Of a stretch of 12,602 nucleotides of DNA, positions 1 through 7,405 are shown piece by piece. The translations under genes were made by a program, and so were the position numbers. Source of the stretch: Pyrodictiaceae archaeon. GTDB taxonomy: Archaea > Thermoproteota > Thermoprotei_A > Sulfolobales > Pyrodictiaceae. The stretch covers positions 1 to 12,602 of the forward strand of contig JALVKZ010000135.1 in the NCBI GenBank assembly GCA_027033675.1, written 5' to 3'. The notes beneath the pieces were generated by a model. It saw only the letters and a list, made by a program, of their open reading frames with translations, was not told where the DNA came from and did not search any database. Positions within the stretch are counted from its first letter, which is position 1. Every line of letters begins with the position of its first letter.

Positions 1-201
1 GAGGCCCTAAGGGGGGCTGGAGGACTAGGAGCAGGGCAGAGCAGCTGGGGACCATCAGCCTACGCAGTAGCCCCCCTCAATGACGCGGAAAAAATAGCGA
101 AACGTGCGCTCGAGAAGCTACAAGCAATGGGCATAAGCGTTGAGAGAATCTTCGTGACAAGCCCTAGGAATCGCGGAGCCCTGCTAAGGCTATGCGATTA
201 G
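1..201 (+). CDS. Beta-RFAP synthase-like GHMP family protein, C-terminal end (5' truncated by window)
   Basis: Frame 1 is open from the first base to TAG at 199-201 and gives the last 66 residues of a protein. Residues 5-20 hold a glycine-rich stretch with the motif GAGQSSWGPSAY. This resembles the conserved GxGQSSWGPTxY block of archaeal beta-ribofuranosylaminobenzene 5'-phosphate synthases, a GHMP-kinase-fold family that makes the first committed intermediate of methanopterin-type pterins from PRPP and p-aminobenzoate. The tail (AEKIAKRALEKLQAMGI, then VFVTSPRNRGA-like residues IFVTSPRNRGA) fits the C-terminal helix and strand of that family. The start and most of the protein lie outside the window, so catalytic residues cannot be checked. 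A related GHMP protein with another substrate remains possible. It converges with the PaREP1 gene, 91 bp away. Confidence 0.75.
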   Translation, partial: EALRGAGGLGAGQSSWGPSAYAVAPLNDAEKIAKRALEKLQAMGISVERIFVTSPRNRGALLRLCD

Positions 202-218
202 GGAAAAGCCACAGCGAG

Positions 219-246
219 ATATTTATATATGTATTTTATATGTATT
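219..246. other. AT-rich tract between two convergent genes
   Basis: A run of T/A with repeated TATAT steps lies between the stop at 201 and the convergent stop at 293. It could help end transcription from the left gene. It also resembles an archaeal box A, and a second TATTTAA-like element follows at 264-270. No reading frame or RNA fold follows that would need a promoter, so its role is open. Confidence 0.3.
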
Positions 247-292
247 GGGAGCAATTAAGGAGCCTATTTAAGCCCCAGTAGGACATGAGGAA

Positions 293-898
293 CTATTCGC
301 CGCTAGTGCGGCTCCAAGACGCGAGCCTCTCACGTAGCCTTTGCAAAGACTCCTCATGGTCACGCGTCCACTTACCCATTTCTCTTAGCCTCAGCTTTAC
401 TCGCTCTTCCACTATATCCGCTAGCTTCGCCACTAAGTAGAGTATATCATGGGCTGCTTCCTCGCGATCCGGGTGCTTGCTTAGCTCCCCGGAAGGATCG
501 GGGCCGTGGTACTGGTAATCGTGGAGACTTAGTGCCTTGTCTGTAAGGGGATAGTAGTAGGGTAGTTCTGCTACTTCTTCCAATAGCCTTGCTAAGGGTT
601 TGAGCCTACTACTAGGTGCGCGGGGTATCGCTACTTCTATTAGCCATTTCTTTTCTTCTTCCCTTCCTAGTGCATTAGCTATTTTGTCTTTCTCGAGCGC
701 TAGTAGCGCTGTTGTCAACGCTCTCCACGCCTGGAAAACCTTCCTGGCAGCATTCCTTGTATAGCCCCTCGTGAGGAACTCGAGAGCGAGCAACGCCTCC
801 AGCAACGCCTCTAGGACGCGGGCAGAAGCATAGCTTACAAGATCTCGCTTGGGCCGAGGCAGCGGCTTCTCAAAGAGCTCTACAATATCTTGGGCCAA
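293..898 (-). CDS. PaREP1 family protein (HEPN-like helical protein)
   Basis: The 201-residue product matches the archaeal PaREP1/PaREP8 family. Residues 38-62 read as the family block (hydrophobic helix, FLxxGYTRNAARKVFQAWRAL), and residues 125-137 give LHDYQYHGPDPSG, close to the conserved LHxxQYxGPDP motif. The protein is predicted almost wholly helical, soluble and highly charged, with no signal peptide. Its function is not established. From memory, the family is grouped with HEPN/KNTase-C helical bundles, and R145-EEAA-H150 would fit the Rx4-6H motif of HEPN ribonucleases. The start is TTG at 896-898; an in-frame stop at 911-913 leaves no earlier choice. Upstream is only a weak GGGGAA. 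No partner nucleotidyltransferase (MNT) gene lies beside it, so a toxin role is speculation. Confidence 0.8.
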   Translation of the reverse strand: MAQDIVELFEKPLPRPKRDLVSYASARVLEALLEALLALEFLTRGYTRNAARKVFQAWRALTTALLALEKDKIANALGREEEKKWLIEVAIPRAPSSRLKPLARLLEEVAELPYYYPLTDKALSLHDYQYHGPDPSGELSKHPDREEAAHDILYLVAKLADIVEERVKLRLREMGKWTRDHEESLQRLRERLASWSRTSGE

Positions 899-939
899 GA
901 GAGCGTTCCCCTAGCTGTCTCTATCTCCTCATTCTAGTC

Positions 940-947
940 TATTTAGA
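940..947 (-). promoter_or_regulatory. Possible TATA box for the PaREP1 gene
   Basis: The minus strand reads TCTAAATA about 45 nt before the TTG start. That would put the transcription start near 917 and leave a leader of roughly 18 nt. The match to box A is moderate. The rest of the 252-bp gap (899-1150) shows no gene, tRNA-like fold or C/D-box RNA that I could recognise. Confidence 0.3.
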
Positions 948-1103
948 TTAGGGTATCCTGCTAAGAAACTACACTATAGGCTAGGCATGGTTCTCTACGC
1001 TTTACGCTATAGGTTGAGGAGAGTACGCGACACTATGCTACTCTGAAGTAATATAGTCAGGAAGTCCGCACAGAGGGGCGTGAAATAACTAACTAGCCTT
1101 ATT

Positions 1104-1121
1104 AAGAGAGAATAAAAAGAA
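1104..1121 (-). terminator. Pyrimidine-rich terminator after the HTH regulator
   Basis: On the minus strand, about 30 nt past the stop of the regulator, the sequence is TTCTTTTTATTCTCTCTT. Oligo-T/pyrimidine runs of this kind end transcription in archaea without needing a hairpin. Confidence 0.55.
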
Positions 1122-1150
1122 CATTGTCAAGGGGTGCTTACTTAGAGTGT

Positions 1151-1729
1151 CTAGGACGCGAGTGCTTCTTTTGCCTTGTTGAGGCTCTCTATGGCCTTGG
1201 CTATTTCCTCTGCGGCTTTCTTGCGGGCTTCCTCTAGTTTTTCTAGCTTCCCCTTGATCTCGGTGTTCTCTGTTCTTAGCTTCTTTACCTCTTCTTCTAG
1301 TTGCTTAACTTGCTCCTGTAGCTTCTTTAGCTCCTCCTCTGCCTCTGGGCTAACGATTGGTACTGCCATCTTTAGCTCGCCGCGGACAAGCATCTCGTAG
1401 GTCTCGCGGACAAGCTTGCCAGCCTTGGTTTCGCCTCTGAGGTGCCTCCTTATGGTCGCCTCTGTTCTGCCAAGCTCCTCAGCTATCTGTGAGACTGTGT
1501 ACCCTGCCTTCTCCATTGCTAACGCTGCTGCTGCTACAGCGAGGCTATCGACCCACGTTAGGAACTCTTCCTTGCTGAGAGCTGCTTGAAGCACATCTGG
1601 ACGGAATAGTGTGCCTATTATCAGTACTGCTTCTAGTTGCTTAATCTCCCTCTTGGATACAGGCTTTACCGGAACCTCAACCGGTATTGATACTTCTCTA
1701 ATCTTTAGAGGGGTCTCCTGCGCCGCCAC
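1151..1729 (-). CDS. HTH transcriptional regulator with C-terminal coiled coil (crenarchaeal family)
   Basis: This 192-residue protein has three parts. Residues 12-75 form a conserved N-terminal helical region beginning REVSIPVEVPVKPVSKREIK. A helix-turn-helix follows at about 79-98 (VSQIAEELGRTEATIRRHLR). A long heptad-patterned Glu/Lys-rich helix at about 128-190 is a coiled coil, probably for dimerisation. The HTH suggests sequence-specific DNA binding in the cytoplasm. I recognise the layout as a family common in Crenarchaeota and annotated as a predicted transcriptional regulator, possibly COG1318. Its targets are not known to me. GTG at 1727-1729 is the only sensible start: an in-frame TGA at 1736-1738 lies inside a perfect Shine-Dalgarno. 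It is divergent from the antiporter, but that alone does not show that it regulates it. Confidence 0.75.
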   Translation of the reverse strand: MAAQETPLKIREVSIPVEVPVKPVSKREIKQLEAVLIIGTLFRPDVLQAALSKEEFLTWVDSLAVAAAALAMEKAGYTVSQIAEELGRTEATIRRHLRGETKAGKLVRETYEMLVRGELKMAVPIVSPEAEEELKKLQEQVKQLEEEVKKLRTENTEIKGKLEKLEEARKKAAEEIAKAIESLNKAKEALAS

Positions 1730-1735
1730 GAAGTC

Positions 1736-1743
1736 TCACCTCC
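1736..1743 (-). promoter_or_regulatory. Strong Shine-Dalgarno of the HTH regulator
   Basis: The minus strand reads GGAGGTGA, a full complement to the archaeal 16S 3' end, with 6 nt before the GTG at 1729. It fixes the start codon. Confidence 0.8.
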
Positions 1744-1785
1744 AATTAAGATAAGGAGCTATGTTCCTAGCCGTGCTTGTCCCTC

Positions 1786-1797
1786 AATATATTATTA
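1786..1797 (-). promoter_or_regulatory. TATA box for the HTH regulator
   Basis: The minus strand reads TAATAATATATT about 60 nt before the GTG start. With the usual ~26 nt to the initiation site this gives a leader of about 36 nt carrying the Shine-Dalgarno. That is the same spacing seen for the radical SAM and binding-protein genes in this window. Confidence 0.5.
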
Positions 1798-1810
1798 GGA
1801 AGGGAGAACA

Positions 1811-1820
1811 ACTATATAAA
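1811..1820 (+). promoter_or_regulatory. TATA box, probably for the antiporter (symmetric element)
   Basis: ACTATATAAA with a purine-rich AGAACA just upstream (BRE-like) fits a plus-strand promoter starting transcription near 1840. The minus strand of the same site reads TTTATATAGT and could also serve the regulator gene. The assignment is therefore uncertain. Confidence 0.5.
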
Positions 1821-1926
1821 GATATGGCATAACGTGATTGAGGGGAACCCTATCCCGTTAAGGCACAAAGTAGCTGCCCAGGGGGTTCTTCTGCGAGCAC
1901 TATGAATACCCCTCTTCGAGCCCCTA

Positions 1927-3171
1927 GTGCATGGGTTCTTTGCTGCATTGACGAGTGCTAGGCTGTGGTTATTAGTAGCGGGGCTCCTACTAGCAACAGT
2001 GGCGATCATTGGTGCTCTTTTAGGAAAGGATACTGGGCTTCACCCCGAGATCTTCCCCTTTAGCCTTGCTGCCGCCGTAGTGCTCTCGGCTGCTTTTCTA
2101 GCCGAAGCCCTAGACGCTGCTCCTGCTCTCTTCGAGATAAGCCTCGGGTTCATAATAGGATTAATGGGTGTTCACGGAGCAACAGCTCTTGATACACTGG
2201 CTCTTCTTGGTAGCTCCGCGGTAATGTTCTTTGCTGGCCTAGAGATGGATCCAGGCCTAATAGCTAGGACTATTACGAGGAGCCTTACTGTGGGCCTTCT
2301 TAGCTTTGCTGGACCCTTTGTTGTCTCTACGCTGTTTCTCCGCTTCCTCGGGTACTCGTTGAGGGTAGCTCTTCTCGCCGCTACTGGTGTCTCGACTACG
2401 AGTGTCGCTGTTGTCTACGCAATTCTCCACGCGACTAGGCAGGTGCAGACAGAGCTTGGCCAGATACTGCTTGCTTCAACAATGGTAGCTGATGTTGTAA
2501 GCATTGTTGTGTTTACAGCTCTCGTTCTCCACCCTGGCAAGCTACTAGTAGTGTATATTGTTGCCCTCGTACTAGTGCCCCCGCTCTTAGGCTCCCTGTC
2601 TCGTAGAGCGCCTCGGCTAGGCCACGAGACAGAGATCCGTATAATGCTCGCCTTGTTGTTAAGCGTCATATTGTTCTCCGAGGCTGTTGGAATACACGCT
2701 GTTCTCTTCTCGTTCATAGTTGGCCTAGCCCTGGCAGAGACAGCGTCTAGGAGAACAGAGGCGATGGATAAGATAGGGGCGGTTATCTTTGGCTTTCTAG
2801 CCCCAATATTCTTTGTCACAGCTGGCATGGATGTGGCTGTGGCGGAGCTGTCTAGGTGCTGGCCAATAGCACTAGTGCTTCTCATCGCTAGTTATCCGTC
2901 AAAGATTCTCGCCACCTACGTGGGGCTAAGGCTCCTAATACCTGCTAAGAGCCTCGGGATCAAAGCAGCTAATCTATTCGCTGCCAGGCTCACAATGTCC
3001 TCTATAATAGCCTTTACCGGGCTCAAATCCGGTACTCTGCCAGCTGAGTTAGCTGAGGCGATACTTCTCACAGCGATAGTAGCGACACTACTCGCTGGCT
3101 CCACTAGCAGGGTAGCTGTAGAGGAAGAGGAGGCTTACTTCTCCGCAGAAATTATTGGCCATCACTCGTAA
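1927..3171 (+). CDS. CPA2-type cation/proton antiporter (Na+/H+ exchanger, KefB/NapA-like)
   Basis: The 414-residue protein is almost entirely hydrophobic, with about 12-13 membrane segments, and belongs to the monovalent cation:proton antiporter-2 group. Diagnostic blocks are FFAGLEMD (101-108, the family's LFxAGLExD), GVSTTSVAVVYAIL (154-167), TMVADVVSIVVF (185-196) and PIFFVTAGMDV (293-303). It likely exchanges Na+ or K+ for protons across the cytoplasmic membrane. The ion-site pair, DD in NapA-type and often QD in Kef proteins, reads A188-D189 here, so only the second carboxylate is kept. There is no C-terminal TrkA-N/RCK regulatory domain; the tail ends in a short acidic stretch. The start is GTG at 1927; an in-frame TGA at 1903-1905 limits it and no clear Shine-Dalgarno is visible, so a later TTG at 1948 is possible. 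Confidence 0.85.
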   Translation: MHGFFAALTSARLWLLVAGLLLATVAIIGALLGKDTGLHPEIFPFSLAAAVVLSAAFLAEALDAAPALFEISLGFIIGLMGVHGATALDTLALLGSSAVMFFAGLEMDPGLIARTITRSLTVGLLSFAGPFVVSTLFLRFLGYSLRVALLAATGVSTTSVAVVYAILHATRQVQTELGQILLASTMVADVVSIVVFTALVLHPGKLLVVYIVALVLVPPLLGSLSRRAPRLGHETEIRIMLALLLSVILFSEAVGIHAVLFSFIVGLALAETASRRTEAMDKIGAVIFGFLAPIFFVTAGMDVAVAELSRCWPIALVLLIASYPSKILATYVGLRLLIPAKSLGIKAANLFAARLTMSSIIAFTGLKSGTLPAELAEAILLTAIVATLLAGSTSRVAVEEEEAYFSAEIIGHHS

Positions 3172-3176
3172 ACAGA

Positions 3177-3202
3177 CCTGGTAAGGCTTATTAGAAACCA
3201 GG
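3177..3202 (+). other. Stem-loop just after the antiporter gene
   Basis: CCTGGT (3177-3182) and ACCAGG (3197-3202) form a perfect 6-bp stem with a 14-nt loop, starting 5 nt after the antiporter stop. There is no following T run, so a terminator role is weakly supported. It could be an mRNA 3' end structure or an operator for the AMP phosphorylase gene downstream. Confidence 0.3.
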
Positions 3203-3297
3203 AAGACTTACTAGTTCTTGCCCAAAAACGTTCACCGAGGGCCAGACCCAACCCCTTATCGTCGGGAGCCGGAAGGACTTAGCACAGTTACATAGCT

Positions 3298-3302
3298 GGA
3301 GG
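3298..3302 (+). promoter_or_regulatory. Shine-Dalgarno of AMP phosphorylase
   Basis: GGAGG is followed by 11 nt and the TTG start at 3314. The ATG at 3303-3305 next to it is out of frame with the gene. No convincing TATA box was found in the 142-bp gap before it; CTTATC at 3255-3260 is the best but weak candidate. Confidence 0.6.
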
Positions 3303-3313
3303 ATGACCTTACC

Positions 3314-4846
3314 TTGGCCGAGGAGCCCCCGGTACATAAGAGGTTCCGTGTCGTAGCCTCTAAGCTCCGCGCTGGCAGCCTCGACGTAGTAATGCTAAGC
3401 CCTGGCGATGCCTCTGCTCTAGGAGTCCTGCCTGGAGAACGTGTCCAGCTCATATGCGCCCACTGTGGTTGTGGAGCCGCCCTGCTCGTGTCAAGGGACA
3501 CTGAGCCAGGCACCATTATCGTCTCCGAGGGTATTTATGAGAAGATAAAGATTACCGGCTGTGAATCTGTGCACGTGGTTCCACTTGGTGTGCCTAGTAG
3601 CCTAGAATTCCTCCAGCGCAGGCTCCGAGGCGAGAAGCTAGGACCCAAGGAGATCAAGGCCATCATAGCCGACATAGTGCAGGGTTACTATGACGACGCT
3701 GGCATAGCAGCGTTTCTCTCAGCCCAGACCATGCGGGGCATGGATGAGGAGGAGCTAGAGTACCTCATAAGAGCAATGGTGGAGACGGGCACCGTGGTAG
3801 AGTTCGGCGAGCCCGTATTTGATGAGCATAGCATTGGGGGGGTACCGGGTAATAGCAAGGTCGCGCTACTAGCTGTGCCGACTGTTGCCTCGACAGGGCT
3901 ACTCATTCCAAAGACTAGTAGCCGGGCCATAACTAGCCCAGCTGGCACAGCTGACACGATGGAGGTCTTGGCAAGGGTAGCATTTAGCCCCGACGAGCTC
4001 AGAGACATAGCCAAGAGGGTTAGAGGGGTACTCGCGTGGGGCGGTAGCCTAAACCTAGCACCAGCTGATGACATCTTTGTACGTGTCGAGAGGAAGCTAG
4101 GCCTTGACCCACCAGTACAGCTCGTCGCAAGCATATTGGCTAAGAAGCTAGCCATGAGCGTCTCGACACTAGTGCTCGACATACCTATGGGGAAGGGGGC
4201 TAAGGTTGAGACAGAGGCCGGGGCCGAGAAGCTGGCAAGCATGTTCCTTCAACAAGCTGGGCGCCTCGGGATAAAGCTACGAATAGCCCTAACCTATGGC
4301 GGGGAACCAATAGGGTTCACTGTTGGCCCTGCACTAGAGGCCCAAGAGGCCTTAGAGACCCTAATGAAGGGTGGTGGTAGCCCGAGCCTCGTGACCAAGG
4401 CCTGCAGCCTGGCAGGGCTATTGCTAGAGATGGGTGGCGTAAGTGGTCCCGGCAAGGGCTTCGACAAGGCATGCGAGATACTCCGTAGCGGTAAGTCCTA
4501 TCAGAAGTTCCGCGAGATGCTAGAAGCCCAGGAGGGAGACCCCGATATTAAGCCCGAGGACATAGAGCTAGGGAAATACACCTATACGCTTGAGTCAACG
4601 AGCGAGGGAACAGTGACGCATGTAGACAACCACGTCATAACCATGGCTGCCCGTGCAGCCGGCGCGCCACAGGACAAGAGGGCAGGAATAAGGCTCCACG
4701 TCAAGGTAGGCTACCGGGTGTCAAGGGGCGACCCACTCCTAACTGTCTACGCGAGTAGTAAGACTAAGCTAAAGGAGGCTCTCCAAGTACTAGCATCCAT
4801 GAGCCCTGTGGCGGTAGAGGGCATGTTAATAAAAGTACTACCATAA
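3314..4846 (+). CDS. deoA: AMP phosphorylase (nucleoside 5'-monophosphate phosphorylase)
   Basis: The 510-residue product has the length and motifs of archaeal AMP phosphorylase, which splits AMP (also CMP, UMP) with phosphate into the free base and ribose 1,5-bisphosphate. Residues 1-90 are the extra N-terminal domain that separates this group from bacterial thymidine phosphorylase. The helical dimerisation domain follows at about 98-165. The phosphate/nucleotide-binding core comes next, with HSIGGVPGN (172-180) and [20 protein letters not shown] (200-219), and [12 protein letters not shown] at 242-253. The PYNP C-terminal domain occupies about 420-510. By memory it follows the Thermococcus kodakarensis enzyme nearly throughout. 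No Rubisco or ribose-1,5-bisphosphate isomerase gene lies in this window. An N-terminal cysteine group (C48, C51, C53, C83) is not in the Thermococcus enzyme as I recall it. Start TTG with GGAGG 11 nt upstream. Confidence 0.92.
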   Translation: MAEEPPVHKRFRVVASKLRAGSLDVVMLSPGDASALGVLPGERVQLICAHCGCGAALLVSRDTEPGTIIVSEGIYEKIKITGCESVHVVPLGVPSSLEFLQRRLRGEKLGPKEIKAIIADIVQGYYDDAGIAAFLSAQTMRGMDEEELEYLIRAMVETGTVVEFGEPVFDEHSIGGVPGNSKVALLAVPTVASTGLLIPKTSSRAITSPAGTADTMEVLARVAFSPDELRDIAKRVRGVLAWGGSLNLAPADDIFVRVERKLGLDPPVQLVASILAKKLAMSVSTLVLDIPMGKGAKVETEAGAEKLASMFLQQAGRLGIKLRIALTYGGEPIGFTVGPALEAQEALETLMKGGGSPSLVTKACSLAGLLLEMGGVSGPGKGFDKACEILRSGKSYQKFREMLEAQEGDPDIKPEDIELGKYTYTLESTSEGTVTHVDNHVITMAARAAGAPQDKRAGIRLHVKVGYRVSRGDPLLTVYASSKTKLKEALQVLASMSPVAVEGMLIKVLP

Positions 4847-4907
4847 AGTGTGGCTAGCTAGTGACCGGGCTACAGGTTTTCACCAACCCCCCGGGAGTAA
4901 AATAATT

Positions 4908-4912
4908 GGAGG
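4908..4912 (+). promoter_or_regulatory. Shine-Dalgarno that decides the nucleotidyltransferase start
   Basis: GGAGG lies 13 nt before the TTG at 4926 and inside the longer reading frame that begins with GTG at 4848. The site supports initiation at 4926. Confidence 0.5.
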
Positions 4913-4925
4913 CGAGAACCCAGCC

Positions 4926-5648
4926 TTGGTCAAGGCCCTTATTCTTGCAGGAGGCTTCGGTAAAAGACTACGCCCACTTACCATTGACCGGCCCAAGCCC
5001 CTAGTAGAGGTCGCGGGTAGGCCTATCATTGAGTGGCAGATACTGTGGCTACGAAGCCACGGAGTGCGGGAATTCATAGTAGCGGCTGGCTATAAGTGGG
5101 AGAAGCTTGTCGAGCACCTAGGCTCTGGTAAAAGGCTAGGAGTAAACATAGCATACGTCGTCGAGGATGAACCACTGGGCACTGGCGGGGCTATTAAGAA
5201 CGCTGAGCACTTGCTTAAGGGAGAGGATGTCTTCGTAGTCCTCAACGGCGACATAATAACCGACCTAGATGTAAACAAGCTACTAGATAGGACAAGAACG
5301 GGGAGCAATGCTGTTGCTGCTATAGCTCTTGTTCCGCTTCGCAGCCCCTACGGCGTGGTTGAGGTAGACGAGGAGGATAGAATCGTACGGTTCATAGAGA
5401 AACCGATGCTCGAGTACTGGATAAACGCAGGAGTATACGCTATGAAGCCAGCCATATTCGGCTATCTACCAGACAAGGGCGATATAGAGAGGCAGGGCTT
5501 CCCACAGCTAGCTGAGGAGAAGAAGCTACTGGGGGTAAAGTTCCGCGACGTCTATTGGCGCAGCATAGACACGGTAAAGGACCTGGAGGAGGCTGCTAGG
5601 CAGATACAGGAACTAGGATTAGCCAAGAAGTTCAGCGCAGGAGAGTGA
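4926..5648 (+). CDS. Sugar-phosphate nucleotidyltransferase (mannose-1-phosphate guanylyltransferase-like)
   Basis: From the TTG at 4926 this is a 240-residue, single-domain nucleotidyltransferase that joins a sugar 1-phosphate to an NTP, releasing pyrophosphate. The N-terminus is the family signature ([15 protein letters not shown], then [16 protein letters not shown]). GTGGA lies in the nucleotide loop, [10 protein letters not shown] carries the metal-binding aspartate, and EKP and NAGVYAM follow in the sugar site. It lacks the C-terminal left-handed beta-helix of GlmU or longer GDP-mannose enzymes, so sugar and base cannot be told from sequence; GDP-mannose is only the commonest annotation. 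The frame is open back to GTG 4848, two bases after the AMP phosphorylase stop. The extra 26 residues are unlike the family, and a GGAGG precedes 4926, so I prefer the shorter form. Likely cotranscribed with AMP phosphorylase. Confidence 0.85.
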   Translation: MVKALILAGGFGKRLRPLTIDRPKPLVEVAGRPIIEWQILWLRSHGVREFIVAAGYKWEKLVEHLGSGKRLGVNIAYVVEDEPLGTGGAIKNAEHLLKGEDVFVVLNGDIITDLDVNKLLDRTRTGSNAVAAIALVPLRSPYGVVEVDEEDRIVRFIEKPMLEYWINAGVYAMKPAIFGYLPDKGDIERQGFPQLAEEKKLLGVKFRDVYWRSIDTVKDLEEAARQIQELGLAKKFSAGE

Positions 5649-5662
5649 AAAGATAACCAGGC

Positions 5663-7261
5663 TTATGCCTCCATAGTTGCTACCCTTGTCTCTGCTCTTG
5701 GAGCGCTGAAGAGCTCGCGGTAGTACTCGTAGCTCTTTCTTATCCTCTTCTCCGCGTACCAAAGGAAGAGCTTTAGCGCGGCTCTTAGGGGCGCGTACTG
5801 GGGCTTATCGAGATAGCCCTTCGAGATTATGTGTTTTGCCCAGTGTATTGTATGATCAGCCGCGGCCTTCATCGCGTCTATGTGGTAATCGCGTATATAG
5901 TCTCTCTTAAAGCCCTCAAGATTCTTCAGCATACCCATTGGGACGAAGAACATCGGGACGATTAGGCTCGGGTAAGGCCTCAGCCTCTCAATAACCTCTA
6001 TGGTGGCGTAGACATCGTCCTCTGTCTCTCCCGGCAAGCCCAGTATGAATGTCGCAGCCGGGATGATATTATTATCAGCCATTATGGCGAACGCGTCCTC
6101 AACTATCTCTGGCCACTTCTCAGCGGGGTAAGGCGCCGCCTTCGCCGGCATTATCTTCTTAGCAAGCCTAACCGAGCCAGTCTCGAGACCGACCTCCACG
6201 CCCAGTATCTTTCTCACATCGCCATCGAGCACTAGCTCTGTTATCTTTGACACTATTCTCCCATGTTCCTGGGCATACTTGACGGCCGCTAAGCTTGCAT
6301 GGCTCCAAGCAAACCCTGCCTCGTACTTCTCGAGGTACCTCGCAGCGAGCTTGTGGAGCTTTATGAGGGGCTCCTCGCGCGGCTTGACTACATCTGCTCC
6401 GTAGAGTAGCACGTCCTCGCTATGGAAGAGGAAGCCCCCGGTGCCGTTCTCTAGGTTAAGCCTTATCTCCGCCTCTATCCTGTCAAGGGGCACGAAGCGT
6501 AGGGGTCTCAGAGTAACGCTACAGAACTTGCAGCCACGCGGACAACCCCTCATTATCTCTACGAGGCCATTGACACTAGGAGCCTTTATGAGCGGTATCT
6601 CCTCTATCCTCGGGCTCTCCTGGGGCGGTACAACTATTTTCCTGGGAAGCTCCTCCCCGTTAAGGATCTTCTCGGCAATCTTTACAACGACTTTCTCTGC
6701 CTCGCCATCGATTAGCGTGTCTATGGGCCAGCGCTCTAGGGCCTCCTTCCAGACCTCCCACTGCCATACAGCGGGGCCACCAGCAATTATCCGGAGGCCG
6801 CGCTCCCGCTTAGCCCTCCATATCTCCGGCATGCTTATGAACTCTATGAAGCTCCTCCTATTAATAGGCTCCTTGCCGCTAACCATCCACCACTCATTAC
6901 TAGGTGGCCCGAAGGCGAAGTAGTCGTGATGGCCTATCATGAGTGCCCTGGCGCCATGGGTCACATAGTAAGCGACGTAGTCCGGGTCGATGATGTGGGC
7001 ATCGAACCCCGCATCTTGTAGAGCAGCCTCGATTTTGCGCAACCCGTATGGCGCCTGCCAAGGCCTACCATGCTCATCGACACGCATATCTGGACAAGCT
7101 ATCCAGCGCCACACCTTCTCCGGCACACCGATAGCTGGACCCGTCGCCATAAACCCTATGAACTCCTTACCGTGATGATTACTCATCATGCACCTATCAA
7201 CACTAATAACGAAATCGACTCTGAGAGGCTTCTTAGGCACCCTTTTCTTATGGATTCTCAT
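5663..7261 (-). CDS. Radical SAM protein with N-terminal B12-binding-like domain, unknown substrate
   Basis: Using the ATG at 7259-7261 the product has 532 residues. Residues ~70-200 resemble a Rossmann-type B12-binding domain (YGLRKIEAALQDAGFDAHIID, IIAGGPAV, IDGEAE). The radical SAM core follows at about 230-450. Its RGCPRGCKFCS motif supplies C240, C244 and C247 for the 4Fe-4S cluster, and GVEVGLETGS and FILGLPGETEDD are typical SAM-barrel blocks. A helical C-terminal part of about 80 residues follows. Such proteins do methylations, ring formations or thiolations; I cannot assign the reaction. The N-terminal stretch SNHHGKEFIGFMATGPAIG looks strongly constrained. The frame opens earlier at TTG 7336, but GGGGTGA 8 nt before the ATG and a TATA box between the two favour the ATG. 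Convergent with the nucleotidyltransferase, 14 bp apart. Confidence 0.85.
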   Translation of the reverse strand: MRIHKKRVPKKPLRVDFVISVDRCMMSNHHGKEFIGFMATGPAIGVPEKVWRWIACPDMRVDEHGRPWQAPYGLRKIEAALQDAGFDAHIIDPDYVAYYVTHGARALMIGHHDYFAFGPPSNEWWMVSGKEPINRRSFIEFISMPEIWRAKRERGLRIIAGGPAVWQWEVWKEALERWPIDTLIDGEAEKVVVKIAEKILNGEELPRKIVVPPQESPRIEEIPLIKAPSVNGLVEIMRGCPRGCKFCSVTLRPLRFVPLDRIEAEIRLNLENGTGGFLFHSEDVLLYGADVVKPREEPLIKLHKLAARYLEKYEAGFAWSHASLAAVKYAQEHGRIVSKITELVLDGDVRKILGVEVGLETGSVRLAKKIMPAKAAPYPAEKWPEIVEDAFAIMADNNIIPAATFILGLPGETEDDVYATIEVIERLRPYPSLIVPMFFVPMGMLKNLEGFKRDYIRDYHIDAMKAAADHTIHWAKHIISKGYLDKPQYAPLRAALKLFLWYAEKRIRKSYEYYRELFSAPRAETRVATMEA

Positions 7262-7269
7262 TGCTCTAG

Positions 7270-7276
7270 TCACCCC
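7270..7276 (-). promoter_or_regulatory. Shine-Dalgarno that decides the radical SAM start
   Basis: The minus strand reads GGGGTGA, 8 nt before the ATG at 7261. It sits inside the longer open frame and argues for the ATG over the TTG at 7336. Confidence 0.6.
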
Positions 7277-7319
7277 GCTTATAGTTGCCGGGAACACCTT
7301 ACTGCTACTTCCACTCTTG

Positions 7320-7327
7320 TTTAAATA
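7320..7327 (-). promoter_or_regulatory. TATA box of the radical SAM gene
   Basis: The minus strand reads TATTTAAA, a good archaeal box A, about 60 nt before the ATG. The inferred leader is about 35 nt and carries the Shine-Dalgarno. Confidence 0.6.
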
Positions 7328-7405
7328 AGAGGACAAAAGGGATAGAGATAACTTTTACCCCAGATAGCACACGGCCCCTCCAAGGCCAGTACCTGGAAAA
7401 GAATA

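Noticed and set aside
1176..1400. 74-residue frame on the plus strand, Ser/Phe-rich
   Set aside because: It is the complement of the coiled-coil Glu/Lys codons of the HTH regulator, which explains the composition.
2415..2885. 156-residue minus-strand frame
   Set aside because: It is antisense to the antiporter motifs and has a composition typical of a shadow frame.
3688..4242. 184-residue minus-strand frame
   Set aside because: It lies wholly inside AMP phosphorylase, which has clear motifs in that stretch; the antisense product has no recognisable features.
4848..4925. 26-residue N-terminal extension of the nucleotidyltransferase from GTG 4848
   Set aside because: The residues do not fit the family, whose proteins begin just before the LILAGG strand, and a GGAGG lies inside the extension.
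6441..6923. 160-residue plus-strand frame
   Set aside because: It is opposite the radical SAM cluster motif; the minus-strand gene is the real one.
7262..7336. 25-residue extension of the radical SAM protein from TTG 7336
   Set aside because: A TATA box lies inside it, and a good Shine-Dalgarno precedes the downstream ATG.
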